This document shows positions 24,517-32,671 of a stretch of 53,508 nucleotides of DNA, piece by piece. This DNA comes from Micromonospora endophytica (GTDB taxonomy: Bacteria > Actinomycetota > Actinomycetes > Mycobacteriales > Micromonosporaceae), in NCBI RefSeq assembly GCF_003236305.1, contig NZ_POTX01000009.1:1-53508 (forward strand), read 5' to 3'. Within the stretch, counting starts at the first letter, position 1; each line of letters starts with the position of its first letter. The translations under genes were made by a program, and so were the position numbers. The notes beneath the pieces were generated by a model. That model saw nothing but the letters and a program-made list of their open reading frames with translations, was not told where the DNA came from and did not search any database.

Positions 24517-24543
24517 GGAATTCCCGGTTCGTACGATGACGTT
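24517..24543 (+). promoter_or_regulatory. Sigma-R/SigH-type promoter for trxB-trxA
   Basis: GGAAT (24517-24521) and GTT (24541-24543) are separated by 19 bases, close to the GGAAT-N18-GTT consensus of the thiol-stress sigma factor. The site is 90 bases upstream of the trxB start. Streptomyces trxBA and mycobacterial trxB2 are controlled by this sigma factor class. The match is to consensus only. Confidence 0.6.
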
Positions 24544-24630
24544 CTGCACATCAGTTGCCGCCGCGTCGGCACTCGGATCGTCACCGGCGTGGCCGCCGGT
24601 GACGACAGTCAACACGTTTGGGAGACGGCA

Positions 24631-25581
24631 GTGGACGAGGTCCGCAACCTGATCATCATCGGCTCCGGGCCGGCCGGATACACCGCGGCGGTCTACGCGG
24701 CCCGAGCCAACCTCAAGCCCCTGATCATCGAAGGCGTACAGTCCGGCGGCGCGCTGATGACGACGACCGAGGTGGAGAACTTCCCCGGTTTCGCCGACGG
24801 CATCCTCGGCCCCGAACTCATGGACAACATGCGCAAGCAGGCCGAACGCTTCGGTGCCGAATTCCTGACCGACGACGTCACCCGGGTCGAGCTGGCCGAC
24901 ACCGGCCATCCGGGTGCCCTCAGCACGGTCTGGGTGGGCGAAACCGCGTACCAGGGCCGCGCCGTCATCCTCGCCACCGGTTCCGCCTGGCGGCCGCTGG
25001 GTGTGCCGGGCGAGCAGGAGTACCTCGGCCACGGCGTCTCCTCCTGCGCCACCTGCGACGGGTTCTTCTTCCGCAACCAGCACATCGTGGTTGTCGGCGG
25101 TGGCGACTCGGCGATGGAGGAGGCCAGCTTCCTCACCCGCTTCGCCGAGTCGGTGACCATCATCCACCGTCGGGACTCGTTCCGGGCCAGCAAGATCATG
25201 GCGGAGCGGGCCCTGGCCAACGACAAGATCAAGGTCGAGTGGAACACCGTGGTCGAGGAGGTCCTCGGCGCGGACGGCAAGGTTTCCGGCGTACGGGTGC
25301 GCAACGTGCACACCGGTGAGAGCAAGGTGCTCGACGTCACAGGCGTCTTCGTGGCGATCGGCCACGACCCGCGCAGTGAACTTTTCCGCGGGCAGGTGGA
25401 GCTGGACAACGAGGGGTACGTGAAGGTCGAGGCGCCCAGCACCCGGACCAGCATCCCCGGTGTCTTCGCCGCCGGTGACGTGGTCGACCACACCTACCGG
25501 CAGGCGATCACCGCGGCCGGTACGGGCTGTGCGGCGGCGCTGGACGCGGAGCGTTTCGTCGCCACGTTGCCGAACGACTGA
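24631..25581 (+). CDS. trxB: Thioredoxin-disulfide reductase
   Basis: This 316-residue flavoenzyme transfers electrons from NADPH to thioredoxin. The FAD site is [12 protein letters not shown] (9-20), the redox centre is Cys139-Ala-Thr-Cys142 ([11 protein letters not shown]), the NADPH site is [16 protein letters not shown], and the C-terminal FAD motif is [24 protein letters not shown]. The GTG at 24631 follows GGGAGACGGCA and gives the normal family length; earlier in-frame codons add an unrelated 46 residues. It lies 31 bases before trxA. Confidence 0.96.
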   Translation: MDEVRNLIIIGSGPAGYTAAVYAARANLKPLIIEGVQSGGALMTTTEVENFPGFADGILGPELMDNMRKQAERFGAEFLTDDVTRVELADTGHPGALSTVWVGETAYQGRAVILATGSAWRPLGVPGEQEYLGHGVSSCATCDGFFFRNQHIVVVGGGDSAMEEASFLTRFAESVTIIHRRDSFRASKIMAERALANDKIKVEWNTVVEEVLGADGKVSGVRVRNVHTGESKVLDVTGVFVAIGHDPRSELFRGQVELDNEGYVKVEAPSTRTSIPGVFAAGDVVDHTYRQAITAAGTGCAAALDAERFVATLPND

Positions 25582-25612
25582 ACGAGACACATCTGAGGAG
25601 GAGGGGTCAACA

Positions 25613-25936
25613 GTGGGAACAACGAAGTCGGTAACGGATGCGAGTTTCGCGGCCGACGTACTCAAGTCCGACAAGCCGGTTCTGGTGGACTTCTGGGCTG
25701 AATGGTGCGGACCGTGCCGTAAGGTGTCGCCATTGCTGGAGGAGATCGCCGGCGAGATGGGCGACCAGGTCAGCATCGTCAAGCTCAACATCGACGAGAA
25801 CCCGGAGACGGCCCGCGCCTACCGGGTGATGTCGGTGCCGACCCTCACCGTGTTCAAGAACGGCGAGCCGGTGCAGTCGATCGCGGGCGCCAAGCCCAAG
25901 GGCGAGCTGGTCAAGCTGATCCAGTCGGCGCTCTGA
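25613..25936 (+). CDS. trxA: Thioredoxin
   Basis: This 107-residue thioredoxin has the active site Trp-Cys32-Gly-Pro-Cys35 (FWAEWCGPCRKVSP) and the conserved cis-Pro loop SVPTLTVFKNGEPV. GAGGAGGAGGGG precedes the GTG start. Longer in-frame starts would overlap trxB. It is cotranscribed with trxB, and a strong terminator follows. Confidence 0.97.
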   Translation: MGTTKSVTDASFAADVLKSDKPVLVDFWAEWCGPCRKVSPLLEEIAGEMGDQVSIVKLNIDENPETARAYRVMSVPTLTVFKNGEPVQSIAGAKPKGELVKLIQSAL

Positions 25937-25952
25937 CCGCCAGCCACGCAGT

Positions 25953-25999
25953 CGCCTCGACCCCGCGCCGGACCTGATCGGCGCGGGGTCGAGGCGTTT
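25953..25999 (+). terminator. Rho-independent-like terminator of trxBA
   Basis: A perfect 18-bp stem (25953-25970 and 25979-25996; CGCCTCGACCCCGCGCCG and its complement) with an 8-base loop is followed by TTTG. It lies 16 bases after the trxA stop codon. Confidence 0.85.
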
Positions 26000-26135
26000 G
26001 GGCATCCCGACGGATCGCCAGCGCCTAACCTCGAACGCGGGGGCGCCGGACGCCGGTGACCACCTGGTCCCCGTCGCGGTGCCACGCGCCGCTGGCGGGC
26101 CCGACCAGCCACCGACCGTGCAGAGGGGGTCGTGC

Positions 26136-27302
26136 GTGCGTCCGATCCGTCCCGGCGACCGGGGACCGGCGGTGACCGAGATCCGTACGGTGCTCACCGG
26201 CCTCGACCTTCTCTCCAAAGCCACCGGCCCACACCATGACGAGTTCGACGCCGCCACGGAACGTGCCGTGCGGGCCTTCCAGCAGTCGCGCGGGCTCAGC
26301 GTCGACGGCCGGGTCGGCGCCGAGACCTGGCGGGCCCTGGACGCCGCCCGGTGGCGCCTCGGTGCCCGGACGCTCTATCACGCGGTGCCGGTCCCGCTCA
26401 CCGGCGAGGACGTCCGGTCGTTGCAGGAACGGCTGCTGGAGATGGGGTACGACGTCGGCGGGGCCGACGCCGTCTACGGCGTACGCACCTCCCGGGCGGT
26501 GGCCCAGTTCCAGCGCGAGGTGGGACTGGCCCCAGACGGCACCTGCGGACCGCACACCATGGGTGCGCTGCGCCGGCTCGGACGCAAGGTGGTCGGCGGC
26601 CGGCCGCAGTGGCTGCGCGAGTCCGACGCCATCCGGCAGTCCGGTCCGACGCTTGTCGGCCGGACCGTGGTCATCGACCCCGGCCACGGCGGCACCGACC
26701 CAGGCGTGGTGGTGGCCGACGGCCCGTTGCGGTGGACCGAGGCGGACCTGGTGCACGACCTGGCCAATCGACTGGAGGGACGGCTCGCCGCGTCAGGCGT
26801 ACGGGTGCAACTCACCCGGGGACCGGTGCCGGAGACCTGCCTGCCCGACATCGACCGGGCCCAGCTGGCGAACTCCCTCGGCGCGGACGTGTTCATCTCG
26901 CTGCACGCCGACGGGCACGCCAACCCGGAAGCCGAAGGCGTCGCGACCTACCACTACGGCACCGACAACGGTGTCACCTCGGCCACCGGGGAACGGCTGG
27001 CCGGCCTGGTCCAGCGGGAGATCGTGGCGCGGACCGGGCTACGGGACTGCCGGACCCATGCCAAGGCGTGGGAACTGCTCCGGCTCACCCGGATGCCGGC
27101 GGTACGCGTCGAGGTCGGCTACCTCACCTCGCCGTCGGACCGGAGCCGCCTGGTCGATCCCCGCTTCCGCGACAAGCTCGTGGAGGCGATCGTGGCGGCG
27201 GTGCAGCGGATGTACCTGCCGATCGAACGTGACGTGCCGACCGGCTCGATCGACGTCAGCGAGCTACGGGCGGCGGTGGCCGCCGGCACCGTGGTCGACT
27301 GA
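26136..27302 (+). CDS. cwlM: CwlM-like peptidoglycan regulator (two PG-binding domains plus amidase_3 fold)
   Basis: This protein of about 388 residues has no signal peptide or membrane helix, so it is cytoplasmic. Two peptidoglycan-binding_1 domains (residues 8-70 and 88-148, e.g. RSLQERLLEMGYDVGGADAVYGVRTSRAVAQFQ) precede an N-acetylmuramoyl-L-alanine amidase fold. The Zn-site residues appear intact: His184 (DPGHGGTDPG), Glu202 and His257 (SLHADGH), with Glu326 (VEVGYL) as the catalytic acid position. In mycobacteria CwlM is phosphorylated by PknB near its C-terminus and then activates MurA; it also connects to MurJ. The C-terminal DVPTGSIDVSE segment, with Thr369, is a candidate phosphosite. 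The GTG at 26136 was chosen for domain fit. Confidence 0.88.
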   Translation: MRPIRPGDRGPAVTEIRTVLTGLDLLSKATGPHHDEFDAATERAVRAFQQSRGLSVDGRVGAETWRALDAARWRLGARTLYHAVPVPLTGEDVRSLQERLLEMGYDVGGADAVYGVRTSRAVAQFQREVGLAPDGTCGPHTMGALRRLGRKVVGGRPQWLRESDAIRQSGPTLVGRTVVIDPGHGGTDPGVVVADGPLRWTEADLVHDLANRLEGRLAASGVRVQLTRGPVPETCLPDIDRAQLANSLGADVFISLHADGHANPEAEGVATYHYGTDNGVTSATGERLAGLVQREIVARTGLRDCRTHAKAWELLRLTRMPAVRVEVGYLTSPSDRSRLVDPRFRDKLVEAIVAAVQRMYLPIERDVPTGSIDVSELRAAVAAGTVVD

Positions 27303-27317
27303 GCGGCCGGGCCGGTC

Positions 27318-27983
27318 TCAGCCGGCGGTGGAGCGGGTGGCCGGGGTCGGGCGCACAGGACGCAGCAGCGACTCCGGGCTCATCGAGCCGAGCAGCTTCT
27401 CCAACGCGTACTCGACGTCCGACTTCCAGCTCAACGCCGTCCGCAGCTCCAGCCGCAGCCGGGGAAAGCGGGGGTGCGGACGGACGGTCTTGAAGCCGAC
27501 CGAGAGGAAGAAGTCGGCGGGCGCAACGCAGGTGCCGCCGGGATCGGCGGCGTCACCGAACTTCGCGTCACCGAACGCCTCGATCGCCTTGATCCCCCGC
27601 TTGGTCAGGTCGCGGGCCACCCCTTGGATCAACATCCGGCCGAGCCCGCCGCCGGCGAAGGCCGGCACCACGTTCGCGGTCATCAGCAGCGCCGCGTCGG
27701 CGGAAACCGGCGAGGTGGGGAACGCCATCGAACGCGGCACGTACGCCGGCGGGGCGTACATGACGAACCCGGCGGGCATTCCGTCGACGTAGATCAGCTT
27801 GCCGCAGGAGCCCCACTCCAGCAGCGTCTGCGAAACCCACGCCTCCTTTTCGAGGCCGGGATCGCCAGCCGCACAGGCCCGATCGGCGGAAACCGGATCA
27901 AGCTCCCAGTAGACGCACTGGCGGCACGGCCGGGGCAGATCCTCCAGGGTGTCGAGGGTCAGACTGACCAGACGTCGCGACAT
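27318..27983 (-). CDS. GNAT-fold acetyltransferase-like protein
   Basis: This protein of about 221 residues starts MSRRLVSLTLDTLEDLPRPCRQCVYWELD, with a CXXC pair. The GNAT acetyl-CoA loop is NVVPAFAGGGLGRMLIQGVARDLTKRGIKAIEAFG. The substrate is unknown. A homologue occupies the same place, convergent with cwlM, in M. tuberculosis. An upstream in-frame start would add 43 unrelated residues. The 319-base gap to the divergent aminotransferase gene shows no other gene. Confidence 0.85.
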   Translation of the reverse strand: MSRRLVSLTLDTLEDLPRPCRQCVYWELDPVSADRACAAGDPGLEKEAWVSQTLLEWGSCGKLIYVDGMPAGFVMYAPPAYVPRSMAFPTSPVSADAALLMTANVVPAFAGGGLGRMLIQGVARDLTKRGIKAIEAFGDAKFGDAADPGGTCVAPADFFLSVGFKTVRPHPRFPRLRLELRTALSWKSDVEYALEKLLGSMSPESLLRPVRPTPATRSTAG

Positions 27984-28302
27984 AAGGCGCTTCCCCACAC
28001 TAGGCTCGGCAGTGGGACCGGCCCGGACGGCAACCGCCGCCGCAGCGGCCCAGACAGCACCGCCGCACTCCTGCCCCCCGACGAGCGATCGTACGCCGCC
28101 GATCGCCGCCACGGGAGAGTATGCCCGAAGGGCACCTCAGCACCGCCGCGTCGCGGCCCGGCATGTGGACGCACCGATAATCGGCAGCTCCAGGCTGCCG
28201 ACTGGCGGCTAGGATCGACATCCGGCGCGCCGTGCCGCCCATGGTCGCCGGAGTCCCGGGTATCCGGGACGGAGCCGTCCGAGCAGCCACCGAGGTGATG
28301 TG

Positions 28303-29616
28303 ATGACCGGCACGACACTCGACGACTACACCGACCGGTACGCCCGCCGGGTGCGCGGCATGACCGCCTCGGAGATCCGCGCACTGTTCGCCGTCGCCAG
28401 CCGGCCGGAGGTGGTCTCCCTCGCCGGCGGCGCGCCCTTCATCGCCGCCCTCCCGCTGGACGCCGTCGGTGAGATGCTCGGCCGCCTCGGCGCCGAACAC
28501 GGGACCACCACTCTCCAGTACGGCATCGGCCAGGGCACCCTGGAGCTGCGCGAGCGGATCTGCGAGGTGATGGCCCTCTCCGGCATCGACGCCGCGTGCG
28601 GGGCCTCGCCGGAGGACGTGGTGGTGACCGTCGGCGGGCAGCAGGCGCTCGACCTGGTGGCCCGGCTCTTCCTCGACCCGGGTGACGTGGTGCTCGCCGA
28701 GGGGCCGACATACGTCGGCGCGCTCGGGGTGTTCCAGGCCGCCCAGGCACAGGTCGTGCACGTCCCCATGGACGACGACGGCCTGATCCCGGAGGCGCTG
28801 GAGACGGCCATCGCGGAGCAGGCCCGAGCCGGGCGGCGGGTGAAGTTCCTCTACACCATCCCGACCTACCAGAACCCGGCCGGCGTGACCCTGACCGAGG
28901 AGCGTCGCGAACGGGTGCTCGACATCTGCGAACGCGCCGGGCTGCTGGTGGTCGAGGACGACCCGTACGGTCAACTGGGCTTCGAGGGGGAGGCGCCGGC
29001 GCCGCTGCGGGCGCGCCGCCGCGAGGGGGTCTTCTACCTCAGCACCTTCTCCAAGACGTTCGCTCCCGGGCTGCGGGTGGGTTGGATCCTCGCTCCGCAC
29101 GCCGTCCGGGACAAGCTGGTGATCGCCAGCGAGGCGCAGATCCTCTGCCCCAGCGCGTACGCGCAGTCCGCCGTCAGCACGTACCTCAGCACCATGCCGT
29201 GGCGCGAGCAGCTGAAGGTCTACCGTGAGGTCTACCGGGAGCGGCGGGACGCGATGCTCGACGCGCTTGCCGACCTGATGCCGGACGGGACCAGGTGGAC
29301 CACCCCGGCCGGCGGCCTGTTCGTCTGGGCCACCCTGCCGGACGGTCTCGACGCGAAGGCGATGATGCCGCGGGCCATCGCCGCTCGGGTGGCGTACGTC
29401 CCCGGCACCGGCTTCTACGCCGACGGCACCGGCACCGGCCACATGCGGCTCAACTTCTCCTTCCCCGCGCCGGAGCGGATCCGGGAGGGCGTCCGCCGGC
29501 TGGCCGGCGTCATGGAGCAGGAGATGGCCATGCGCCGGGTGTTCGGTGCGGTCACTGGCCCGGGTCGCCGGCGTGGTGGGGCCGGCTCGGACGTCCCCGG
29601 GCCCGACTTGGCATGA
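28303..29616 (+). CDS. PLP-dependent class I aminotransferase (2-aminoadipate aminotransferase type)
   Basis: This protein of about 437 residues has fold type I hallmarks: VSLAGGAPFIAALPLD at the N-terminus, LQYGIGQGTLELRERI, VTVGGQQALDLVARLF, the PLP-ring contacts TIPTYQNPAGVTLT and VVEDDPYGQLGFEG, the Schiff-base Lys in STFSKTFAPGLRVGW, and the substrate-carboxylate Arg in MRLNFSF. It resembles LysN/MocR-type aminotransferases. GAGGTG stands five bases before the ATG. The stop overlaps the next start, so it is coupled to the D-Ala-D-Ala ligase-like gene. The amino acid substrate is not evident. Confidence 0.88.
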   Translation: MTGTTLDDYTDRYARRVRGMTASEIRALFAVASRPEVVSLAGGAPFIAALPLDAVGEMLGRLGAEHGTTTLQYGIGQGTLELRERICEVMALSGIDAACGASPEDVVVTVGGQQALDLVARLFLDPGDVVLAEGPTYVGALGVFQAAQAQVVHVPMDDDGLIPEALETAIAEQARAGRRVKFLYTIPTYQNPAGVTLTEERRERVLDICERAGLLVVEDDPYGQLGFEGEAPAPLRARRREGVFYLSTFSKTFAPGLRVGWILAPHAVRDKLVIASEAQILCPSAYAQSAVSTYLSTMPWREQLKVYREVYRERRDAMLDALADLMPDGTRWTTPAGGLFVWATLPDGLDAKAMMPRAIAARVAYVPGTGFYADGTGTGHMRLNFSFPAPERIREGVRRLAGVMEQEMAMRRVFGAVTGPGRRRGGAGSDVPGPDLA

Positions 29617-30614
29617 TGCCCGGCATGGGTGCCAACACCGCCGAAGAAACCCCCGAGTCCGGAACCACCGCCAGCGAACTGCACGTGCTCGTGCTCGCCG
29701 GTGGCCTGTCCTACGAGCGTGACGTGTCGCTGCGCTCCGGCCGCCGGGTGCTCGACGCGCTGCGGGCGGTCGGGATGCAGGCCGAACTGCGCGACGCCGA
29801 CGTGGCCCTGCTGCCGGCGTTGGACGCCGATCCACCGCACGCCGTGGTGATCGCACTGCACGGCGCCACCGGTGAGGACGGCTCGCTGCGCGGAGTGCTC
29901 GATCTCTGTGGTGTACCGTACGTCGGCTGTGACGCGCGGTCCTCCCGGCTCGCCTGGGACAAGCCGTCGGCCAAGGCGGTGCTCCGCGAAGCCGGCATCG
30001 CCACCCCGGACTGGGTCGCGCTGCCGCACGACCGCTTCAGTGAGCTGGGAGCGGTGGCCGTGTTGGACCGAATCGTCGACCGCCTGGGACTACCGCTGAT
30101 GGTCAAGCCCGCCCAGGGTGGTTCCGGGCTCGGCGCCGCCGTGGTCCGGGACATGACGGCGCTGCCGGCCGCCATGGTCGGTTGTTTCGCGTACGACTCG
30201 ACCGCGCTTGTGGAACGCTACGTGGCCGGCATGGACGTGGCGGTCTCCGTCATCGACCTGGGCGACGGCCCGCAGGCCCTACCGCCGGTCGAGATCGTGC
30301 CCCGCAACGGCGTGTACGACTACGCCGCCCGCTACACCGCGGGCCGGACCACCTGGCACACTCCGGCCCGGCTGGATCCGGCCGTGACCGATGCGGTCTC
30401 CGCTGTCGCATTGGCCGCCCACACCGCACTCGGCCTGCGTGACCTCAGCCGAGTCGACCTGATCGTCGACGCGGCCGGCCAACCGCACGTACTCGAGGTC
30501 AACGTCTCTCCGGGGATGACCGAGACGTCGCTGCTGCCGCTCGCGGTGCAGGCCGCCGGAATGGACTTCGGCCGCGTGATCGCCGCCCTGGTCGCCCGCG
30601 CCGCCACCCGCTGA
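29613..30614 (+). CDS. D-alanine--D-alanine ligase family ATP-grasp protein
   Basis: This protein of about 333 residues has the D-Ala-D-Ala ligase layout: N-terminal LVLAGGLSYERDVSLRSG, the middle motif HGATGEDGSLRGVLDLCGVPYVGCD, the ATP loop VKPAQGGSGLGAAVV and the Mg2+-binding end VLEVNVSPGMTETSLLPL. It forms the D-Ala-D-Ala dipeptide for peptidoglycan or a related dipeptide. The start overlaps the aminotransferase stop (ATGATG; 29616 and 29625 are alternatives). It may be a second ligase besides the main Ddl. A palindromic repeat follows and may terminate it. Confidence 0.88.
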   Translation: MMPGMGANTAEETPESGTTASELHVLVLAGGLSYERDVSLRSGRRVLDALRAVGMQAELRDADVALLPALDADPPHAVVIALHGATGEDGSLRGVLDLCGVPYVGCDARSSRLAWDKPSAKAVLREAGIATPDWVALPHDRFSELGAVAVLDRIVDRLGLPLMVKPAQGGSGLGAAVVRDMTALPAAMVGCFAYDSTALVERYVAGMDVAVSVIDLGDGPQALPPVEIVPRNGVYDYAARYTAGRTTWHTPARLDPAVTDAVSAVALAAHTALGLRDLSRVDLIVDAAGQPHVLEVNVSPGMTETSLLPLAVQAAGMDFGRVIAALVARAATR

Positions 30615-30618
30615 CTGT

Positions 30619-30674
30619 GCAAGGAGGGGCCCCCTATTAACGCCTAGCGTTGTATAGGGGGCCCCTATTAACAC
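30619..30674 (+). repeat. GC-rich palindromic intergenic repeat, copy A
   Basis: A 56-base element with a strong hairpin lies directly after the ligase gene. The outer stem is GGGGCCCCCTAT / ATAGGGGGCCCC (30626-30637 and 30654-30665). The inner stem is AACGC / GCGTT with a CTA loop. The reverse complement of 32614-32671 aligns to it along its whole length. It may act as a terminator for the ligase operon. From memory, such GGGGCCCC palindromes are very frequent in Micromonospora genomes. Confidence 0.8.
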
Positions 30675-30727
30675 TCTCAGGCGTGTGCGGCCGGTGCGGC
30701 CACCCCGTCAACGGACCTCGGTACGGG

Positions 30728-31858
30728 CTACTCGGCCTTCTGCTCATCAGACTCTGAGGTCGCGCCGGCGGCCGGCAAACCAGCCGCCGCTCGGCCGCCT
30801 GCCGCCGCCTTCTCCGGCTCCGTCGTTGCCGTGCCGGTCTCCGCAGCTTCGCCCGCGAGGCTGGACTGCCGTCCGGACACTGGGACCGCGGATTCCGCTG
30901 CGCCGGCCTGCCCCTCCGGCGACCGTCGCGGCGACGGTACGACAGCGGCGGCGGCCCCCGAATCCTCCGCGGTAGCGACCGAGGTTTCCTCGATTGCCGA
31001 AGCGTTGACCTCCGAAGCGTCGACCTCCGGCGCATCGGCCTCGGGAGCGTCGACCTCGGGAGCGTCAGCCTCGGGAGCGTCGGCCTCCTGGGCGTCAGGC
31101 GACGAGTCCTCGACCGGGAGCAGTGATTCCCTGAGAGCCACGCCATCCACATCCGGCGGCACCGCTGTCTCTCCCATGACGTCCAGGAGCGAGCCGCCCT
31201 GCGGCGCATCAGCCGCGGACGGCTCAGGCGCGGCGAAGCTGGAGGGCGCCTGCCACTGGATTCGGGGCGGCTCAGCCAGCGGCCGACCACCGAAGTCGGC
31301 GAGCCACGCCGCCACCAGCGCCAAGTTCTCCCTCCACTTGTCCTCGGAGATGGGCGGCAGGATCGAGTCCCATAGGGAGAGGAACGTGCCCCGGAGTTGG
31401 AGCCGCCCGTACGGCCGGGCGAGGAACCACATGTGCAGGTGAGCCGAGCCGTCACCCCAGCGGTTGACGTGCACCCGGGCCACTCCGTCAAGCGACCGGA
31501 TCGCCCGTTCGAGACGTACCGTCATCACGCCCAGTTCGGCGGCGAGCAGGTTCGGCAGGTCGCCCAGGTCGAGATGAGACCGCGACTCCAGGATGAGAAC
31601 CATTGGCAGGCCGGTGGGGCGGTCCATCGCGCGTACGCGCCACCGCTCGCCGACCCAGATGTAGGCCTCGTCGGGTGCCTGGCAGGCGGTGCATTCCCGA
31701 TCGCCCTCACCCTTGCGGGGCGGTTCGACCGGAACAGGCTCGTCGAGCGGTTTGACACGCAGCTCACCCTCGAAGGGGAAGGACGGCCACTGGGTGAAGT
31801 CCGGGACTGAGGGAGAGATGTCGCGCACGAGGCTGACCCTAACCGAGTCGAGCAGCAC
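30728..31858 (-). CDS. HIT-fold-like protein with long low-complexity acidic tail
   Basis: This 376-residue protein has a folded N-terminal part of about 215 residues, with a CXXC pair (ECTACQAPDE) and a histidine-triad-like strand (VHVNRWGDGSAHLHMWFLARPYG). The canonical HxHxH motif is incomplete (HLHMW). After residue 215 the chain is disordered and rich in Ala, Glu, Ser and Pro, with tandem DAPEADAPEVD-type five-residue repeats encoded by 15-base DNA repeats. The gene lies in the ParB-ligase interval and reads leftward. GTG 31858 is taken as the start; GTG 31828 is possible. The biochemical role is unknown. Confidence 0.78.
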   Translation of the reverse strand: MLLDSVRVSLVRDISPSVPDFTQWPSFPFEGELRVKPLDEPVPVEPPRKGEGDRECTACQAPDEAYIWVGERWRVRAMDRPTGLPMVLILESRSHLDLGDLPNLLAAELGVMTVRLERAIRSLDGVARVHVNRWGDGSAHLHMWFLARPYGRLQLRGTFLSLWDSILPPISEDKWRENLALVAAWLADFGGRPLAEPPRIQWQAPSSFAAPEPSAADAPQGGSLLDVMGETAVPPDVDGVALRESLLPVEDSSPDAQEADAPEADAPEVDAPEADAPEVDASEVNASAIEETSVATAEDSGAAAAVVPSPRRSPEGQAGAAESAVPVSGRQSSLAGEAAETGTATTEPEKAAAGGRAAAGLPAAGATSESDEQKAE

Positions 31859-31901
31859 TGTCCCTACCTCAGTGACCTTTGAGTCAGTCGGGCTTCAAGG
31901 A

Positions 31902-32050
31902 CGTCCACAGCCAGACCTCACAGGTTGTCCCCAGAGATATCCACAGGCTCGGGCGCCTCCACACAGTGGCCGCCTTCCCGGTCTAACGAGGGATTTCGGC
32001 TCAGGTTTCACGTGAAACGAGATCTGCCTGTGGAAAACCGGTGTGGATAA
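31902..32050. promoter_or_regulatory. DnaA-box-like cluster next to parS
   Basis: Matches or near matches to the DnaA box are CGTCCACAG (from 31902), TTGTCCCCA (31925-31933), ATATCCACA (31937-31945), TGTGGAAAA (32029-32037) and a perfect TGTGGATAA (32042-32050). A parS site (32005-32018) lies inside the cluster. The gap 31859-32666 carries these sites, three parS sites and the end of palindromic repeat B. I see no gene in 32100-32510. Confidence 0.5.
32005..32018. promoter_or_regulatory. parS centromere site 1
   Basis: Perfect palindrome GTTTCACGTGAAAC, the ParB loading site of actinobacteria. It lies in the non-coding stretch upstream of the HIT-like gene. Confidence 0.95.
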
Positions 32051-32085
32051 CTTTGGCTCACTGGAAGCCGCCCCCGCCCGGTCCC

Positions 32086-32099
32086 GTTTCACGTGAAAC
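32086..32099. promoter_or_regulatory. parS centromere site 2
   Basis: Perfect palindrome GTTTCACGTGAAAC, centred 81 bases from site 1 and flanked by a CCGCCCGGTCCC / GGGACCGGGCGG inverted repeat. Confidence 0.95.
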
Positions 32100-32517
32100 G
32101 GGACCGGGCGGGGGCGGGTCGGCTGGCGCCGCGACCGGGGGCGGCACAGCGAAGTACGGTACGGATCGACCTCGGCGGCAGATCCGACTTCCCTCCCGTC
32201 AGAGCACCTCGCGATTGCTCGACCGGCTGCGGGCTCGCCCTTGAGGGAGCCGGCAGCGGCACCGGGCCTGCTGCCTCGATGCGGGCGCCAACCCGGCCGG
32301 CGGGCCGCAACCCGCCCGTCGGCTCGACCCGGGCCGACGCGCGCTTCCTCTTCAGCCGAGGCCCGGCCAGCGTCCCGGACCTCGTCGCGATCCGGCGATC
32401 CGCCGCCGAGCAACAGATTTCGTACGCGGCGCAAAGCGAGGGTTGCCTGCGGTCGATGAGCCGCCTGGGCTGACGACCATGCCCAGCTGGTGATTTCGGA
32501 GGACGGGCGACGGTGGC

Positions 32518-32531
32518 GTTTCACGTGAAAC
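32518..32531. promoter_or_regulatory. parS centromere site 3
   Basis: Perfect palindrome GTTTCACGTGAAAC within a longer inverted repeat (GACGGTGGC on the left, GCCACCGTC on the right). It lies 136 bases from the parB stop codon. Confidence 0.95.
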
Positions 32532-32613
32532 GCCACCGTCAGACGCTGCCCGCAAGCAACCACGCCCTGGTACGCCATCCGGCAATACGGCCGGACCTCG
32601 GCGCTGCCGGAGC

Positions 32614-32671
32614 GGCGTTAAAACGGGGCCCCTTTACTACGCTAGGCGTTAACAGGGGGCCCCTCCTTACA
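32614..32671 (-). repeat. GC-rich palindromic intergenic repeat, copy B (overlaps the parB stop codon)
   Basis: The reverse complement (AAGGAGGGGCCCC..., TTAACGCCTAGCG core) matches copy A at 30619-30674 along its length with a few differences. It is in inverted orientation to copy A, and the two flank the HIT-like gene and two... of the parS sites' region. The parB stop codon TAA (32667-32669) lies inside its left edge, so the repeat either supplied the stop or acts as the parB terminator. Confidence 0.8.

Noticed and set aside
24516..24525. GGGAATTCCC palindrome as an operator
   Set aside because: It is better explained as part of the sigma-R-like -35 element; no second site or regulator supports an operator.
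23416..25791. 791-codon minus-strand frame
   Set aside because: Shadow of the anti-sigma, trxB and trxA genes.
28000..29856. 618-codon minus-strand frame
   Set aside because: Antisense to the aminotransferase and ligase genes.
31895..32578. Overlapping 70-230-codon frames on both strands near parS
   Set aside because: They translate the parS palindromes (SRET/FHVK stretches) and lack conserved domains. The interval is regulatory.
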